This document shows, one piece after another, positions 56,822 through 64,000 of a DNA stretch of 64,000 nucleotides (positions are counted from its first letter, which is position 1; each line of letters begins with the position of its first letter). The stretch lies in NCBI GenBank assembly GCA_000156115.1, contig DS995276.1:190017-254016 (forward strand), read 5' to 3'. The position numbers were made by a program, and so were the translations under genes. The notes under the pieces were generated by a model. It had not been told where the DNA came from, ran no database searches, and saw only the letters and a list, made by a program, of their open reading frames with translations. The stretch comes from Rhodobacteraceae bacterium HTCC2083 (GTDB lineage: Bacteria > Pseudomonadota > Alphaproteobacteria > Rhodobacterales > Rhodobacteraceae).

Positions 56822-58066
56822 TTAAGCTGCGATGCGGGATTGGTAGTGGAATTCTAGCTGCGCGGTGATCGCGTCGATATCAACCTCTGCGCCAATGTCG
56901 TTCATGGCTTGGGCAAACTTGGTCACGATCTCGGTGATGGCGGCTTGTGTCAGCAGGTTCAGGATCCCGATCCGCACTTGCACTGGTGCCGAAAGGGTTG
57001 GCCAAATCCCGAACCCAGTTGCACGACAGTCCTGCACCAACTCCATTTCGCGGCCTTCAAAAGCAGGGGGCAGGTTCAACACCACGAGGCTGGTCATGTT
57101 GGAGGTCACCTCGCAGCCCATCGCCGTCACGGCATCGCGCAGCGCTTTCTCGTGGAACACATAGTCCTGAGCTCGCTGCGCAAGGCCGTCTGCCAAATTG
57201 ATCCGAAGCGCCTCGTGAAAGGCGGACACTGCGTAAGCAGAATGGGTGCGGTGGTACGCGCCTTTTTCCACATCTTCGCCATCAACAATACCCCAGTGGC
57301 GGGCCTCCATGATCGGGTGATTGGCGTAAGTATAGGCACCGTTTGCGCGCAGTGTTTCGATGTAGCGATCAGAAAAGCTCACCGGTGCGTAGGTCAGCGG
57401 CAGGCACAACAGGCCCTTCTGCGGGCAAGAAGCCCAGCCAACCACGCCAGGGAAGTCATCGACTGCAAATTCCTCGACGCCGAGGGAGGACACGGCGTCG
57501 ACGAGGCCCATCGCATCGTGCTTTACGCATGCGTCCGAAAACCCTTTGATGTCATTGATCCGGCCAGAACCGGTTTCCCAATGTGTCATAAAGGCCCACG
57601 TGGGTTTGTGTTCAGCCAATGCGGCCTCCACGATTTCCGCGGTGACCGACTGACCGTGGGGCACCTCGATCACGGTAACGCTGGCAGGTTGTGGGTTCAG
57701 GCTGTCGGCGGCCAGCTCTTCGCGGGTGGCGGCCTTCATCCGAAGCGTGAGCGCGTCAATGCCCGAGAATGTACCATTGGCGAATGCGACGACTGTGTCA
57801 CCTGGCATCACGGCGGACATCATGCAATCCAGCCCGCTCCACCCGGTGCCTGCCACGCCGAAAGTGTGGACGTTGGTCGTGCCCATGAATTGACGCAGCA
57901 TATGTTTGCATTCGATCATGCCGCGCAGCACGTCGGGCTGCATGTGATCGGCGATACCCGCACCCGCATAGGCTGCAAGAACTCGGGCATCGGTATTGCC
58001 GGGTCCGGGGCCAGCGGCCAAAGTGTTTGGGATAACGAGTTGCGGGAACGAAGAAGCATTTGTCAT
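56822..58066 (-). CDS. sgaA: Serine-glyoxylate aminotransferase
   Basis: Class V aminotransferase of 414 residues: GPGNTDARVLAAYA, FGVAGTGWSGLDC, SLGVEEFAVDDF with the PLP Asp region upstream, and the lysine in SCPQKGLLCLP. It transfers the amino group of serine to glyoxylate, giving hydroxypyruvate and glycine. First gene of the leftward operon; ATG 58066 (MTNASSFPQL) fits the family better than 58093. Its promoter region carries the GGGTAG palindrome. Confidence 0.94.
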   Translation of the reverse strand: MTNASSFPQLVIPNTLAAGPGPGNTDARVLAAYAGAGIADHMQPDVLRGMIECKHMLRQFMGTTNVHTFGVAGTGWSGLDCMMSAVMPGDTVVAFANGTFSGIDALTLRMKAATREELAADSLNPQPASVTVIEVPHGQSVTAEIVEAALAEHKPTWAFMTHWETGSGRINDIKGFSDACVKHDAMGLVDAVSSLGVEEFAVDDFPGVVGWASCPQKGLLCLPLTYAPVSFSDRYIETLRANGAYTYANHPIMEARHWGIVDGEDVEKGAYHRTHSAYAVSAFHEALRINLADGLAQRAQDYVFHEKALRDAVTAMGCEVTSNMTSLVVLNLPPAFEGREMELVQDCRATGFGIWPTLSAPVQVRIGILNLLTQAAITEIVTKFAQAMNDIGAEVDIDAITAQLEFHYQSRIAA

Positions 58067-58163
58067 AGCTTTGCCTATCTGATCGGGAAACATTTCTTCC
58101 CCAGATGAAGCATCGGTTTGTTTTTTACCGCAACGTAGGTTACTCCTGCTTTTGGGTAACTAA

Positions 58164-58187
58164 TTGGGTAGGTAATATACTACCCAA
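58164..58187. promoter_or_regulatory. Palindromic operator between sgaA and the NarL-type regulator
   Basis: TTGGGTAG-N8-CTACCCAA is a perfect 8-bp inverted repeat. The half GGGTAGGTAA occurs again at 58233-58242, and a further GGGTAACTAA lies at 58154-58163. Placement between the divergent sgaA operon and the LuxR/NarL gene makes it the likely binding site of that regulator. Confidence 0.6.
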
Positions 58188-58260
58188 ATTGATAGAAATA
58201 CCGTAGTATACCGAAATATGACCCACCAAAACGGGTAGGTAAATTGTGAAAGAGCCTTAA

Positions 58261-58911
58261 ATGCAAGACCTTACAGACAACACCGGCCCGATCACGGTGG
58301 CACTTGCGGACAGCAACATGCTGGTCCTTTCCGCCATGTCCGAGATTTTCGATCGTGATCCGCGATTCTCTTTGGTGGCAACGGCCTCTACTGCGGAAGA
58401 CTTCCTCGGGACGGTGATGCGCGTGCCTGTCCAAATTGGGATCATCGACTGGAACCTCCCCGCCTTGGGGGGGCAAAAGCTGATTGAGGTTATGCGTGAT
58501 CAGCCAAGTGCGCCACGCATTTTGGTCTACGGCAACAACGCGGGCGACATGCCCCGACAAGCGCTTTCGGCGGGCGCGGCAGGCTTCACCCCGCGCAATG
58601 GCCCAGTGGAGGGATTGCTCGACACCTGTGCTGCGGTGGCGGCGGGGCAGATGGTGTTTCCCTTCCTCGATGTGAGGGAGCTGCAAAGCGACCCGATCCA
58701 CCAGCTGACCAAGCGCGAAAAAGCGCTGCTTGAGGCGCTCTCGCGCGGGCTGTCAAACAGGCAGCTTGCGGCAGAATTTGAGATCTCTGCAAACACGGTG
58801 AAATTTCACCTCTCAAACCTTTACGAAAAGCTGTCCGTAACCAGCCGCACGCAGGCTGTTGCGTTCTTCTTTTCAGCTCGGATCGGGGATCGATCGGCAG
58901 ATGACGCCTGA
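58261..58911 (+). CDS. NarL/LuxR-family regulator with degenerate receiver
   Basis: Response-regulator-like protein of 216 residues. Residues 10-125 form a receiver fold with D63 (IIDWNLP) in the phosphoacceptor place, but the acidic pair is A16-D17-S18, the switch Thr/Ser is replaced (VYGNN) and the conserved Lys is absent (GFTPRN). Residues 150-205 are a LuxR helix-turn-helix (LSNRQLAAEFEISANTVKFHLSNLYEKL). No histidine kinase is nearby. It stands between the divergent serine-cycle arms and is the probable activator of both, perhaps independent of phosphorylation. Confidence 0.88.
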   Translation: MQDLTDNTGPITVALADSNMLVLSAMSEIFDRDPRFSLVATASTAEDFLGTVMRVPVQIGIIDWNLPALGGQKLIEVMRDQPSAPRILVYGNNAGDMPRQALSAGAAGFTPRNGPVEGLLDTCAAVAAGQMVFPFLDVRELQSDPIHQLTKREKALLEALSRGLSNRQLAAEFEISANTVKFHLSNLYEKLSVTSRTQAVAFFFSARIGDRSADDA

Positions 58912-59016
58912 GTGAAATGCGACCAAACATCGCCTGAAATTTATTCTTGACAGGTAATTTTTTTTCCTGCCTGTGTTGCCGTCACTTTCGCATCACAACC
59001 TCAAGGATTATCGAAA

Positions 59017-59994
59017 ATGAGTTTCCATCCCATCGACCAAGCCACCGCACGCCTTAACAGATCAGAGCTGGCAGTTCCGGGAAGCCAGCCTCAAATGTTT
59101 GAAAAAGCAGCAGAATCTGACGTTGACGTGATCTTTCTTGACCTCGAAGATGCTGTCGCGCCTGACGAGAAAGAACAGGCCCGCAAGAACATCATCAAGG
59201 GCCTGAACGAAATCGACTGGGGCAACAAGTCGATGTCGATTCGTATCAACGGATTGGATACGCACTACATGTATCGTGATGTTGTTGACGTTGTGGAACA
59301 GGCTGGCGAGCGGCTGGATCTGATCATGATTCCTAAGGTTGGCACCGCCGCAGATGTCTATGCGGTGGACATGATGGTAACCCAAATTGAGGACGCAAAA
59401 GGGTACTCAAAACGCATCGGTTTTGAGCACATCATCGAGACCGCTTTGGGCATGCAAAACGTCAACGAAATTGCCGCCGCTTCCAAGCGGAATGAGAGCC
59501 TTCATTTCGGGGTTGCAGACTACGCCGCAAGTATGCGCGCACGCACCACTGTGATCGGTGGCGTAAACGAGCATTATGCAGTTTTGACCGATCCTGCGGA
59601 GGACGGATTACGACAGGTCCATTGGGGCGACATGTGGCACTCTGCGCTAACCAATATGGTCGTTGCCGCCCGCGCAAACGGCTTGCGTCCGGTTGATGGT
59701 CCTTTCGGTGATTTCTCCGATCCCGAAGGCTATAAAGCCGCCGCTTATCGTGCCGCAGTTTTGGGCTGTGAAGGCAAATGGGCGATCCACCCCAGCCAAA
59801 TCGCACTGGCGAACGAAGTGATGAGCCCGTCCGAGGCCGAAGTCACCAAAGCCAACCGGATCATCGAAGCCATGGCCGAGGCCGAAGCAGCGGGCAAAGG
59901 GGCAGTTTCCCTTGATGGTCGTCTGATCGACTACGCATCCATTCGTCAGGCCGAGAACTTGGTCGTAAAAGCCAAACAAATCGCAGCTGGATGA
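59017..59994 (+). CDS. mcl: Malyl-CoA lyase (CitE-like)
   Basis: CitE/Mcl family TIM-barrel lyase of 325 residues: FLDLEDAVAPDEKEQAR with the Mg-binding Glu/Asp, SMSIRINGLDT, FEHIIETALGM and WAIHPSQIALANEV. It cleaves malyl-CoA to glyoxylate and acetyl-CoA, closing the serine cycle. It overlaps the glycerate kinase fragment by 4 bp. A TTGACA box at 58947-58952 may be part of its promoter. Confidence 0.93.
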   Translation: MSFHPIDQATARLNRSELAVPGSQPQMFEKAAESDVDVIFLDLEDAVAPDEKEQARKNIIKGLNEIDWGNKSMSIRINGLDTHYMYRDVVDVVEQAGERLDLIMIPKVGTAADVYAVDMMVTQIEDAKGYSKRIGFEHIIETALGMQNVNEIAAASKRNESLHFGVADYAASMRARTTVIGGVNEHYAVLTDPAEDGLRQVHWGDMWHSALTNMVVAARANGLRPVDGPFGDFSDPEGYKAAAYRAAVLGCEGKWAIHPSQIALANEVMSPSEAEVTKANRIIEAMAEAEAAGKGAVSLDGRLIDYASIRQAENLVVKAKQIAAG

Positions 59995-60365
59995 ACCTTA
60001 CTGATCTAAATCACCTTGCACGGACCCTATTTCTGGAAGGGGTCCGTGCCGCCGACCCGAAATTAGCCGTCCAGCGGGCGCTGACGGCTGAGCCGCTAAA
60101 GGTAAACCCAGAGGGGTGTCTTTTAGTCATTGCCTTTGGCAAAGCGTCGGTTGCGATGATACAGCAAGCTCTGCAACATATTCCAGCGGCCCAACGCACA
60201 GAGGCCATCGCCGTCACAAACTACGAAAACGCGCGGGAAATTGACGGTTGCCGGGTCATGGCTGCGGGCCATCCGTTGCCAGATCAGAATGGCATTGAAG
60301 CCGGTACCGCCGTTATGGACCTTCTGCGCAGTGCAACAAAAAGCGATCAGGTTCTTTACCTGTGA
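59991..60365 (+). pseudogene. gck: Glycerate 2-kinase, truncated after 124 residues
   Basis: N-terminal part of a DUF4147-type glycerate 2-kinase (MNLTDLNHLARTLFLEG, VIAFGKASVAM, AAGHPLPDQNGIEAG). It stops at VLYL, exactly where intact enzymes continue with L-S-G-G-G-S-A. Normal length is about 420 residues, so roughly 70 percent is missing, including the MOFRL domain. The join at about 60361 leads into an integrase 3' end. The step glycerate to 2-phosphoglycerate must be carried by another enzyme if the cycle works. Confidence 0.85.
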
Positions 60366-60460
60366 CTGTAGTCGCCAGACTTATGGGGCATGAGATCGAA
60401 GGACAGACCTTTGGTAATTACTCTGATGGTCTAGCCCTCAAGGGACTTCGCGAAGGAAGC
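60362..60460 (+). pseudogene. Tyrosine recombinase C-terminal fragment
   Basis: From about 60362 a frame reads VVARLMGHEIEGQTFGNYSD then GLALKGLREG. This is the last part of an integrase: the G-H (third catalytic His) and the Tyr in F-G-N-Y-S-D-G. It aligns with VGHEFSTMTYGLYSGG of the intact integrase at 45.7 kb, though it is clearly a different gene. Everything upstream is lost at the join with gck. Confidence 0.75.
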
Positions 60461-60532
60461 AATCAACCACGTAGACTGGTCGCTACACTAGAGGTGGGGC
60501 TGAGGCTCACACAGACGCACGTACAGGCTCAT

Positions 60533-60610
60533 CTAGGCGATTACATACGTGTTATCACCCCTGACACCACAGCCTCTACATACGGCTCTTTGACGTACCT
60601 CGTGGGCGGC
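60533..60610 (-). pseudogene. Remnant of the small zinc-binding protein at 61.8 kb
   Basis: The minus strand encodes HEVRQRAVCRGCGVRGDNTY and then stops, nearly the same as the C-terminus of the 64-residue gene at 61782-61976 (HEVRQKTVCRGCGVRWDNTY). The rest of that gene is absent. It shows an imperfect duplication inside the accessory region. Confidence 0.65.
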
Positions 60611-60727
60611 TATCAGGCTGAGTTAGCTGAACCAATCTAATAATTAGACTAGACTTGTGCTCCAACTGCACCCACCCTTCTTTAAAGGCATCCTAAGAAC
60701 GATGAAATATTAGAAGGAATTCCAATA

Positions 60728-61057
60728 ATGACTAAATATTTGGTTCGGGCAAGCTACAATGGTAGCGGCTTCAAAGGTATGATTTCAAACCCATCTGATC
60801 GAGGTGAAGCAATTAAGGGAATGACGGCGGCGCTTGGTATTACAACCGAGTGCATTTACTTCTCTCCGTCAACTGGCGAAGCAATAATGATCATAGATTC
60901 AGATGCTGACAAAAACGCCAGATTGATGATGGTTGTAATGTCATCGGATACATTCACAGGTGGCTCCATAATTGATCTTATCGACACCGATAGTATGCTG
61001 TCAGCTATGCAAGAGTCTGGATCGTTGCTCGGAACTTACAAATCAGTGGCCGACTAG
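60728..61057 (+). CDS. GYD-domain protein
   Basis: Protein of 109 residues resembling GYD-domain proteins: KYLVRASYNGSGFKGMI, DRGEAIKGMTAALG, GEAIMIIDSDADKNARLMMVV. It is a distant relative of the gene at 44152-44475. A Shine-Dalgarno (GAAGGAATT) precedes the ATG. Unknown function; small soluble dimer expected. Followed by a four-helix membrane protein on the same strand. Confidence 0.78.
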   Translation: MTKYLVRASYNGSGFKGMISNPSDRGEAIKGMTAALGITTECIYFSPSTGEAIMIIDSDADKNARLMMVVMSSDTFTGGSIIDLIDTDSMLSAMQESGSLLGTYKSVAD

Positions 61058-61120
61058 AAAGCGAAGTTTTCAAAATACATCACGCACCGTGGTGTTGAAA
61101 TGCAACTTTAGGAGAGAAAA

Positions 61121-61531
61121 ATGGTAGAGAATTTTGGGGGTTCACTGAACCTAGTAATTTGGGTTCTTCTTTTAATTGGCGCAGCTTTTTATAGTTTTAG
61201 ATGCCTTTTTCAGACGAAAGCCTTCAACGACCAGTATGGCTTCGGAGACAGTGGCATATTTATGACCCGCTTTGCAGGTACTCAAGTTGGTGCTGCGGCA
61301 GTTATATCATTAGTCTTATTGGTCAATGGCCCAGAAGGCTCTTGGGCTTTCGTGGCTTGGGGCTGGACGCAATCACTTTTAGCTGCCGTTTTTGGCTTTC
61401 GTACTATCAACAGTGATTGGGCAAATATAGAGGGTGTAAAGGCAACGGCTGAGGGTTATCTCGCTCCGACAGTCTTTTTAATACTTAATACAATTCTTCT
61501 ACTTAACATGGGTGATATTCTCTACGGATAA
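61121..61531 (+). CDS. Small membrane protein, four predicted helices
   Basis: Protein of 136 residues with four hydrophobic segments at about 9-29, 49-68, 74-94 and 112-131. A strong Shine-Dalgarno (TTAGGAGAG) precedes the ATG. I do not recognise the family. It lies 63 bp after the GYD gene and may be coexpressed with it. A membrane partner for that protein is possible but not shown. Confidence 0.7.
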   Translation: MVENFGGSLNLVIWVLLLIGAAFYSFRCLFQTKAFNDQYGFGDSGIFMTRFAGTQVGAAAVISLVLLVNGPEGSWAFVAWGWTQSLLAAVFGFRTINSDWANIEGVKATAEGYLAPTVFLILNTILLLNMGDILYG

Positions 61532-61781
61532 CATGATACTTTAAAATATGACTCCAACAAAGATGTTAAGCGTGAGTAGCGAAGGTAATGATCCTGCTCG
61601 TTGAATGACAGAATATTGGCCCACATTGGTTAGGGGATCAAGTCGTGCTAATCGGGCAGCCGTAGAGGCGCTGTAAGCCCCCGCTGAGACAGGTGAGGAC
61701 GTGCATGTAGGCAGTGGGTGGCTGAGCCGATCTAAACGACCTCAGCGGGAGGTTGTGTTGAGTACTGTCAACATCGGCCCA

Positions 61782-61976
61782 TCACACAACCTGATATGTG
61801 TTATCCCATCTGACACCACAGCCTCTGCATACGGTTTTCTGACGGACTTCATGGGTAGTTTTGTCATCGCTGGTTGCTAGGATCAGATCAGCAATCTTGT
61901 AACTGAACTCATGACCAAATGCACTGCACGTGAGGTCCACGCGTTTGTCAGACACCGCAGATAGTTTAGTGTTCAT
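61782..61976 (-). CDS. Small CxxC protein
   Basis: A 64-residue protein with one C-x-x-C (VCRGCGVRW) near the C-terminus and a lone Cys near residue 17 (LTCSAFGHEF). This could make a half zinc knuckle, as in short phage or island proteins. An inverted repeat (AGGTTGTGT/ACACAACCT, 61750-61792) covers its stop. A partial copy lies at 60533-60610, which supports that it is a real gene. Function unknown. Confidence 0.55.
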   Translation of the reverse strand: MNTKLSAVSDKRVDLTCSAFGHEFSYKIADLILATSDDKTTHEVRQKTVCRGCGVRWDNTYQVV

Positions 61977-62079
61977 GGGGTAATCCTAAGACGTCAGAAT
62001 AACGTATGCCTTCGCAAGCAAGGCAAAGGCTATGACTGCGATCAGTACCTTGTTGGCTGTCATGGTGTTCTTAAGAGCC

Positions 62080-62787
62080 TCAGTAGCCACAGTTCTGATA
62101 GCTGCTGCTCATGCACTCACGAGCCATAGCTACGGCCTTTTCTATGTCTGCATTGGTCATGTCTTTTGCTATTCTGTCCCTGTTTGTTGCGCCGTTTTCA
62201 TTTCCATTAGCATTAGCAAGATTCCACCACATGTGAGCCATTACATAATCTTGTATTAAGCCTTTGCCTGTGGCGTAACTGACGGCGAGGTTATTCTGTG
62301 CCTCAGCATTCCCTTGTTCAGCAGCTAAACGATACAACTTAACCGCTCCCGCATAATTTTGAGAGACGCCTTCACCATTTTCGTACATGACAGCAAGGTT
62401 ATATTGCGCTTTCGCATATCCTTGGTCAGCAGCCAAACGATACCACTTAATGCCTTCAGCATAATCTTGAGGAACGCCCTCACCATTTTTGTAGATGAAA
62501 CCTAGGTTATACTGCGCCTGAGCTTTCCCTTGTTCAGCGGCTAAGTGGTACCACTTGGTGGCTTCAGCATAATCTTGAGTGACGCCTTTGCCTTTGCGGT
62601 ACATGTCACCGACGACAGTCTGCAAGAGAGCATTGCCCTGCTCAGCCAGTGGCCTAAACTCTTTCAGAGCAGTTGCGTAGTCACCAGCTTGGTAAGCATC
62701 GTAACCCTTCTGATAGTCCTGTGCAGCCATTGGCGTGAAGGCCATGAAGGACAACATGGTGGCTAGTGCGAATGTAATACGTGGCAT
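62080..62787 (-). CDS. Sel1-repeat (TPR-like) secreted protein
   Basis: Protein of 235 residues with a signal peptide (residues 1-22, MAAQ) followed by about five Sel1-like repeats of 36 residues, each of the type A-E-Q-G-x-A-x-A-Q-Y-N-L-G, separated by GKGVTQDY, GEGVPQDY and GEGVSQNY. Sel1 repeats mediate protein-protein contacts, often in the periplasm. The C-terminus has two Cys (ECMSSSYQNCGY). ATG 62787 is used because the extension to 62940 lacks a signal-like start. Partner unknown. Confidence 0.85.
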   Translation of the reverse strand: MPRITFALATMLSFMAFTPMAAQDYQKGYDAYQAGDYATALKEFRPLAEQGNALLQTVVGDMYRKGKGVTQDYAEATKWYHLAAEQGKAQAQYNLGFIYKNGEGVPQDYAEGIKWYRLAADQGYAKAQYNLAVMYENGEGVSQNYAGAVKLYRLAAEQGNAEAQNNLAVSYATGKGLIQDYVMAHMWWNLANANGNENGATNRDRIAKDMTNADIEKAVAMARECMSSSYQNCGY

Positions 62788-63120
62788 GGCGTTGCTATTC
62801 TTTGCGCTGCGAGAGTTGGATTCAAGATAACGATAAGAATTGGATGGTAAAGTCTTTAGGGGTTGGGAAGACCGAGGGGCAAACCAAAACCAAATCTTTG
62901 CCTTGGCTTCATACGGGCAAACCAAGCGAGACAGATTCACCTCTGTATTTTCTGGAGGGTCCCACGCTGGTCACGACAACAGCCGTACTCAACGACCTGA
63001 AACCTTGATGCGATGATCGTTTTGTTTCATCATCTGATGGCAGTTATTTCGGCTTTCACACTTGAGGGCTTCAGTCCTCGCTACATTTGAAACAGTCCTA
63101 ATCATCTTCAAGGAAGGAAC
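62788..63120. other. Gap upstream of the DUF1330 gene
   Basis: No supported gene. A frame on the + strand ending at 63008 (SPLYFLEGPTLVTTTAVLNDLKP) has no ribosome site and mostly overlaps the Sel1 promoter. A weak hairpin GATGATCG...CATCATC lies near 63015-63040. Confidence 0.35.
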
Positions 63121-63417
63121 ATGAATATGCCCAAGGGGTATTTAGTTGCTAATATACGGGTCACCGATGCAGATAAGTTCGCTGCATTTTCTGGCATGGC
63201 TGGCCCTGTCATTAAAGCTCATGGAGGAAAAGTATTGGCGAAAGGTCCTGATGCTGAGCGGCATGAAGGTAATGTAACAGGAACAGTGATGATGATTGAA
63301 TTTGATAGTCTTAGTGCTGCTAGGAAATTCTATTTAAGCGATGAATACCAAGCTGCAAAAGCGATTAGGGACGCCTGCTCTGAAACTGATCTGATGCTTA
63401 TTGAAGGTACTAATTAG
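63121..63417 (+). CDS. DUF1330 domain protein
   Basis: Protein of 98 residues fitting DUF1330: GYLVANIRVTDADKFAAF, then VIKAHGGKVLAKG and MMIEFDSLSAARKFYLSDEYQ. The family is a dimeric alpha/beta-barrel like GYD and ABM proteins, of unknown function. A Shine-Dalgarno (CAAGGAAGG) precedes ATG 63121; ATG 63127 is also possible. One of several small proteins of this fold class in the accessory stretches. Confidence 0.88.
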   Translation: MNMPKGYLVANIRVTDADKFAAFSGMAGPVIKAHGGKVLAKGPDAERHEGNVTGTVMMIEFDSLSAARKFYLSDEYQAAKAIRDACSETDLMLIEGTN

Positions 63418-63505
63418 AACAAACTATAACTAGGTGGAGACCGCATGAGTTGTCGATATCAGTGCGACTGGCCTCCACTCATTGGTAAGATTGGGAGTTA
63501 AACGG

Positions 63506-63697
63506 ATGATGGACAACACCCTTCACCCAGCTAATGCTCACAAGCAGCGATGCCCAAGGTGTCAGTCACCGCTGAACACTGTTGTCGTGCATGGGCATGA
63601 GCAGTGTGTTATCTGCAAGTCCAACATCTTTGAGTGCTGCTCTGGGGATACTTGTGAGACCGATCACAACCTGAGCGTTGGGTATAAAAGGGGGTAA
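63506..63697 (+). CDS. Small zinc-ribbon protein
   Basis: About 63 residues from ATG 63506 with C-P-R-C (QRCPRCQSPL) and C-V-I-C (HEQCVICKSN) spaced 18 residues apart, a classical zinc ribbon. A further cluster C-C-S-G-D-T-C follows. The extension to 63482 lacks support. It is followed 10 bp later by the OGFr_N-like gene, so the two may form an operon. Confidence 0.65.
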   Translation: MMDNTLHPANAHKQRCPRCQSPLNTVVVHGHEQCVICKSNIFECCSGDTCETDHNLSVGYKRG

Positions 63698-63707
63698 TGT
63701 AGGCATA

Positions 63708-64000
63708 ATGAACCTCCGAATGAGAATGTTTTACGACGCCAATGCCCCTCTTGCGGATGGCTTTCGCAGGAAAGAACTCCTGTCGATCAGTAATGAGGAC
63801 TTTGAGAGCAAGCACGGCTTCATACAATGGGCTTTCCCAACACCAGAAAGCAGCAATCAAGTTTCAGATGCTCCTGTTCTAGATTTGGAGACAGCCGTGT
63901 GGCTGGCAGAAAAACCAGAGGTTTCCACTTTCTTAGAAGCTATGACAGTTAGGTTCTTGGAGTTCCTTTCTGTTAATGACCATTGGAAGCAAAAATACAA
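63708..64000 (+). CDS. OGFr_N-domain-like protein, partial (runs off the window)
   Basis: An open frame from ATG 63708 (alternatives at 63720 and 63726) with no stop before the window end, at least 97 codons. It reads MRMFYDANAPLADGF, ISNEDFESKHGFIQWAFP, DAPVLD, then a helix RFLEFLSVNDHW. This pattern, a short helix then H-x-F-I-Q-W-x-F-P and A-P-V-L, is that of the 'opioid growth factor receptor-related' N-terminal domain found in many bacteria, where its function is unknown. It follows the zinc-ribbon gene closely. Confidence 0.65.
   Translation, partial: MNLRMRMFYDANAPLADGFRRKELLSISNEDFESKHGFIQWAFPTPESSNQVSDAPVLDLETAVWLAEKPEVSTFLEAMTVRFLEFLSVNDHWKQKY

Noticed and set aside
56909-58108. 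A 399-codon open frame on the + strand opposite sgaA
   Set aside because: It is antisense to a fully conserved aminotransferase, has no family features, and is His- and Gly-rich as expected of a shadow frame in GC-rich DNA.
62781-63008. Small + strand gene upstream of the DUF1330 gene
   Set aside because: It starts inside the Sel1 gene's 5' end, has no ribosome site and no family resemblance.
1-64000. CRISPR arrays
   Set aside because: No regularly spaced direct repeats were seen; the only repeats are IS ends, operators and the 60.5/61.8 kb pair.

Overview
The window is chromosomal DNA of an alphaproteobacterium, most likely a marine member of the Roseobacter group (Rhodobacterales). Three things point there: a sox thiosulfate-oxidation accessory cluster in the order soxW-soxV / soxS-soxR-soxT, a serine-cycle operon (sgaA-mtkA-mtkB-hprA-ppc-glyA plus mcl), and dense catabolic operons with TRAP, Liv and Pot-type transporters. 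The species cannot be named from the sequence alone.

Layout. 0-3.3 kb: sox accessory genes, divergent around a SoxR-type operator; soxXYZABCD would be expected just left of position 1. 3.9-12.3 kb: a LysR regulator, a DUF1445 D-glutamate cyclase-like protein, a three-gene TRAP transporter and a full-length 5-oxoprolinase, together a plausible uptake and breakdown route for pyroglutamate (5-oxoproline) or D-glutamate. 12.7-13.8 kb: a broken IS5-family element. 14.1-22.1 kb: hydantoin/Asp racemase, livF, a 5'-deleted livG, a carboxymuconolactone decarboxylase-like protein, two SnoaL-like proteins, a hydrolase, a GST and an LLM flavin enzyme, all leftward; these diverge from an XRE-cupin regulator that is followed by a decayed FAD oxidoreductase.

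22.1-41.9 kb is the most interesting part. A NDP-forming acyl-CoA synthetase, an acyl-CoA dehydrogenase, a Pot-type ABC transporter (SBP, two permeases, ATPase), a BKACE-family beta-keto acid cleavage enzyme, a GlxA/CdhR-like regulator, an L-carnitine dehydrogenase-like enzyme and a CaiD-like dehydratase together resemble a gamma-butyrobetaine/carnitine route to glycine betaine. Interleaved with these are an LLM flavin monooxygenase, a Rieske oxygenase, an aldehyde dehydrogenase, RidA, an alpha/beta hydrolase, a CaiB-flavin reductase fusion and a DUF1185 protein. That second set recalls the Rut (pyrimidine) and Tgn (trigonelline) oxidative ring-opening systems. The combination may catabolise an as yet unassigned quaternary amine or N-heterocycle.

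42.0-49.4 kb is a graveyard of mobile DNA: IS6, IS3, resolvase, a second IS3-type integrase, an acyl-CoA ligase fragment, an intact tyrosine recombinase next to a tRNA-like att sequence, an IS5 fragment and an intact IS110. Two small GYD/ABM-like genes sit among them. 49.8-60.4 kb: the serine cycle, with an orphan NarL-type regulator whose receiver domain is degenerate; its last gene, glycerate 2-kinase, is cut after 124 codons and joined to the 3' end of a tyrosine-recombinase gene. 60.5-64 kb: accessory small genes (GYD, DUF1330, zinc ribbons, a Sel1-repeat protein) and, running off the right edge, an OGFr_N-like protein.
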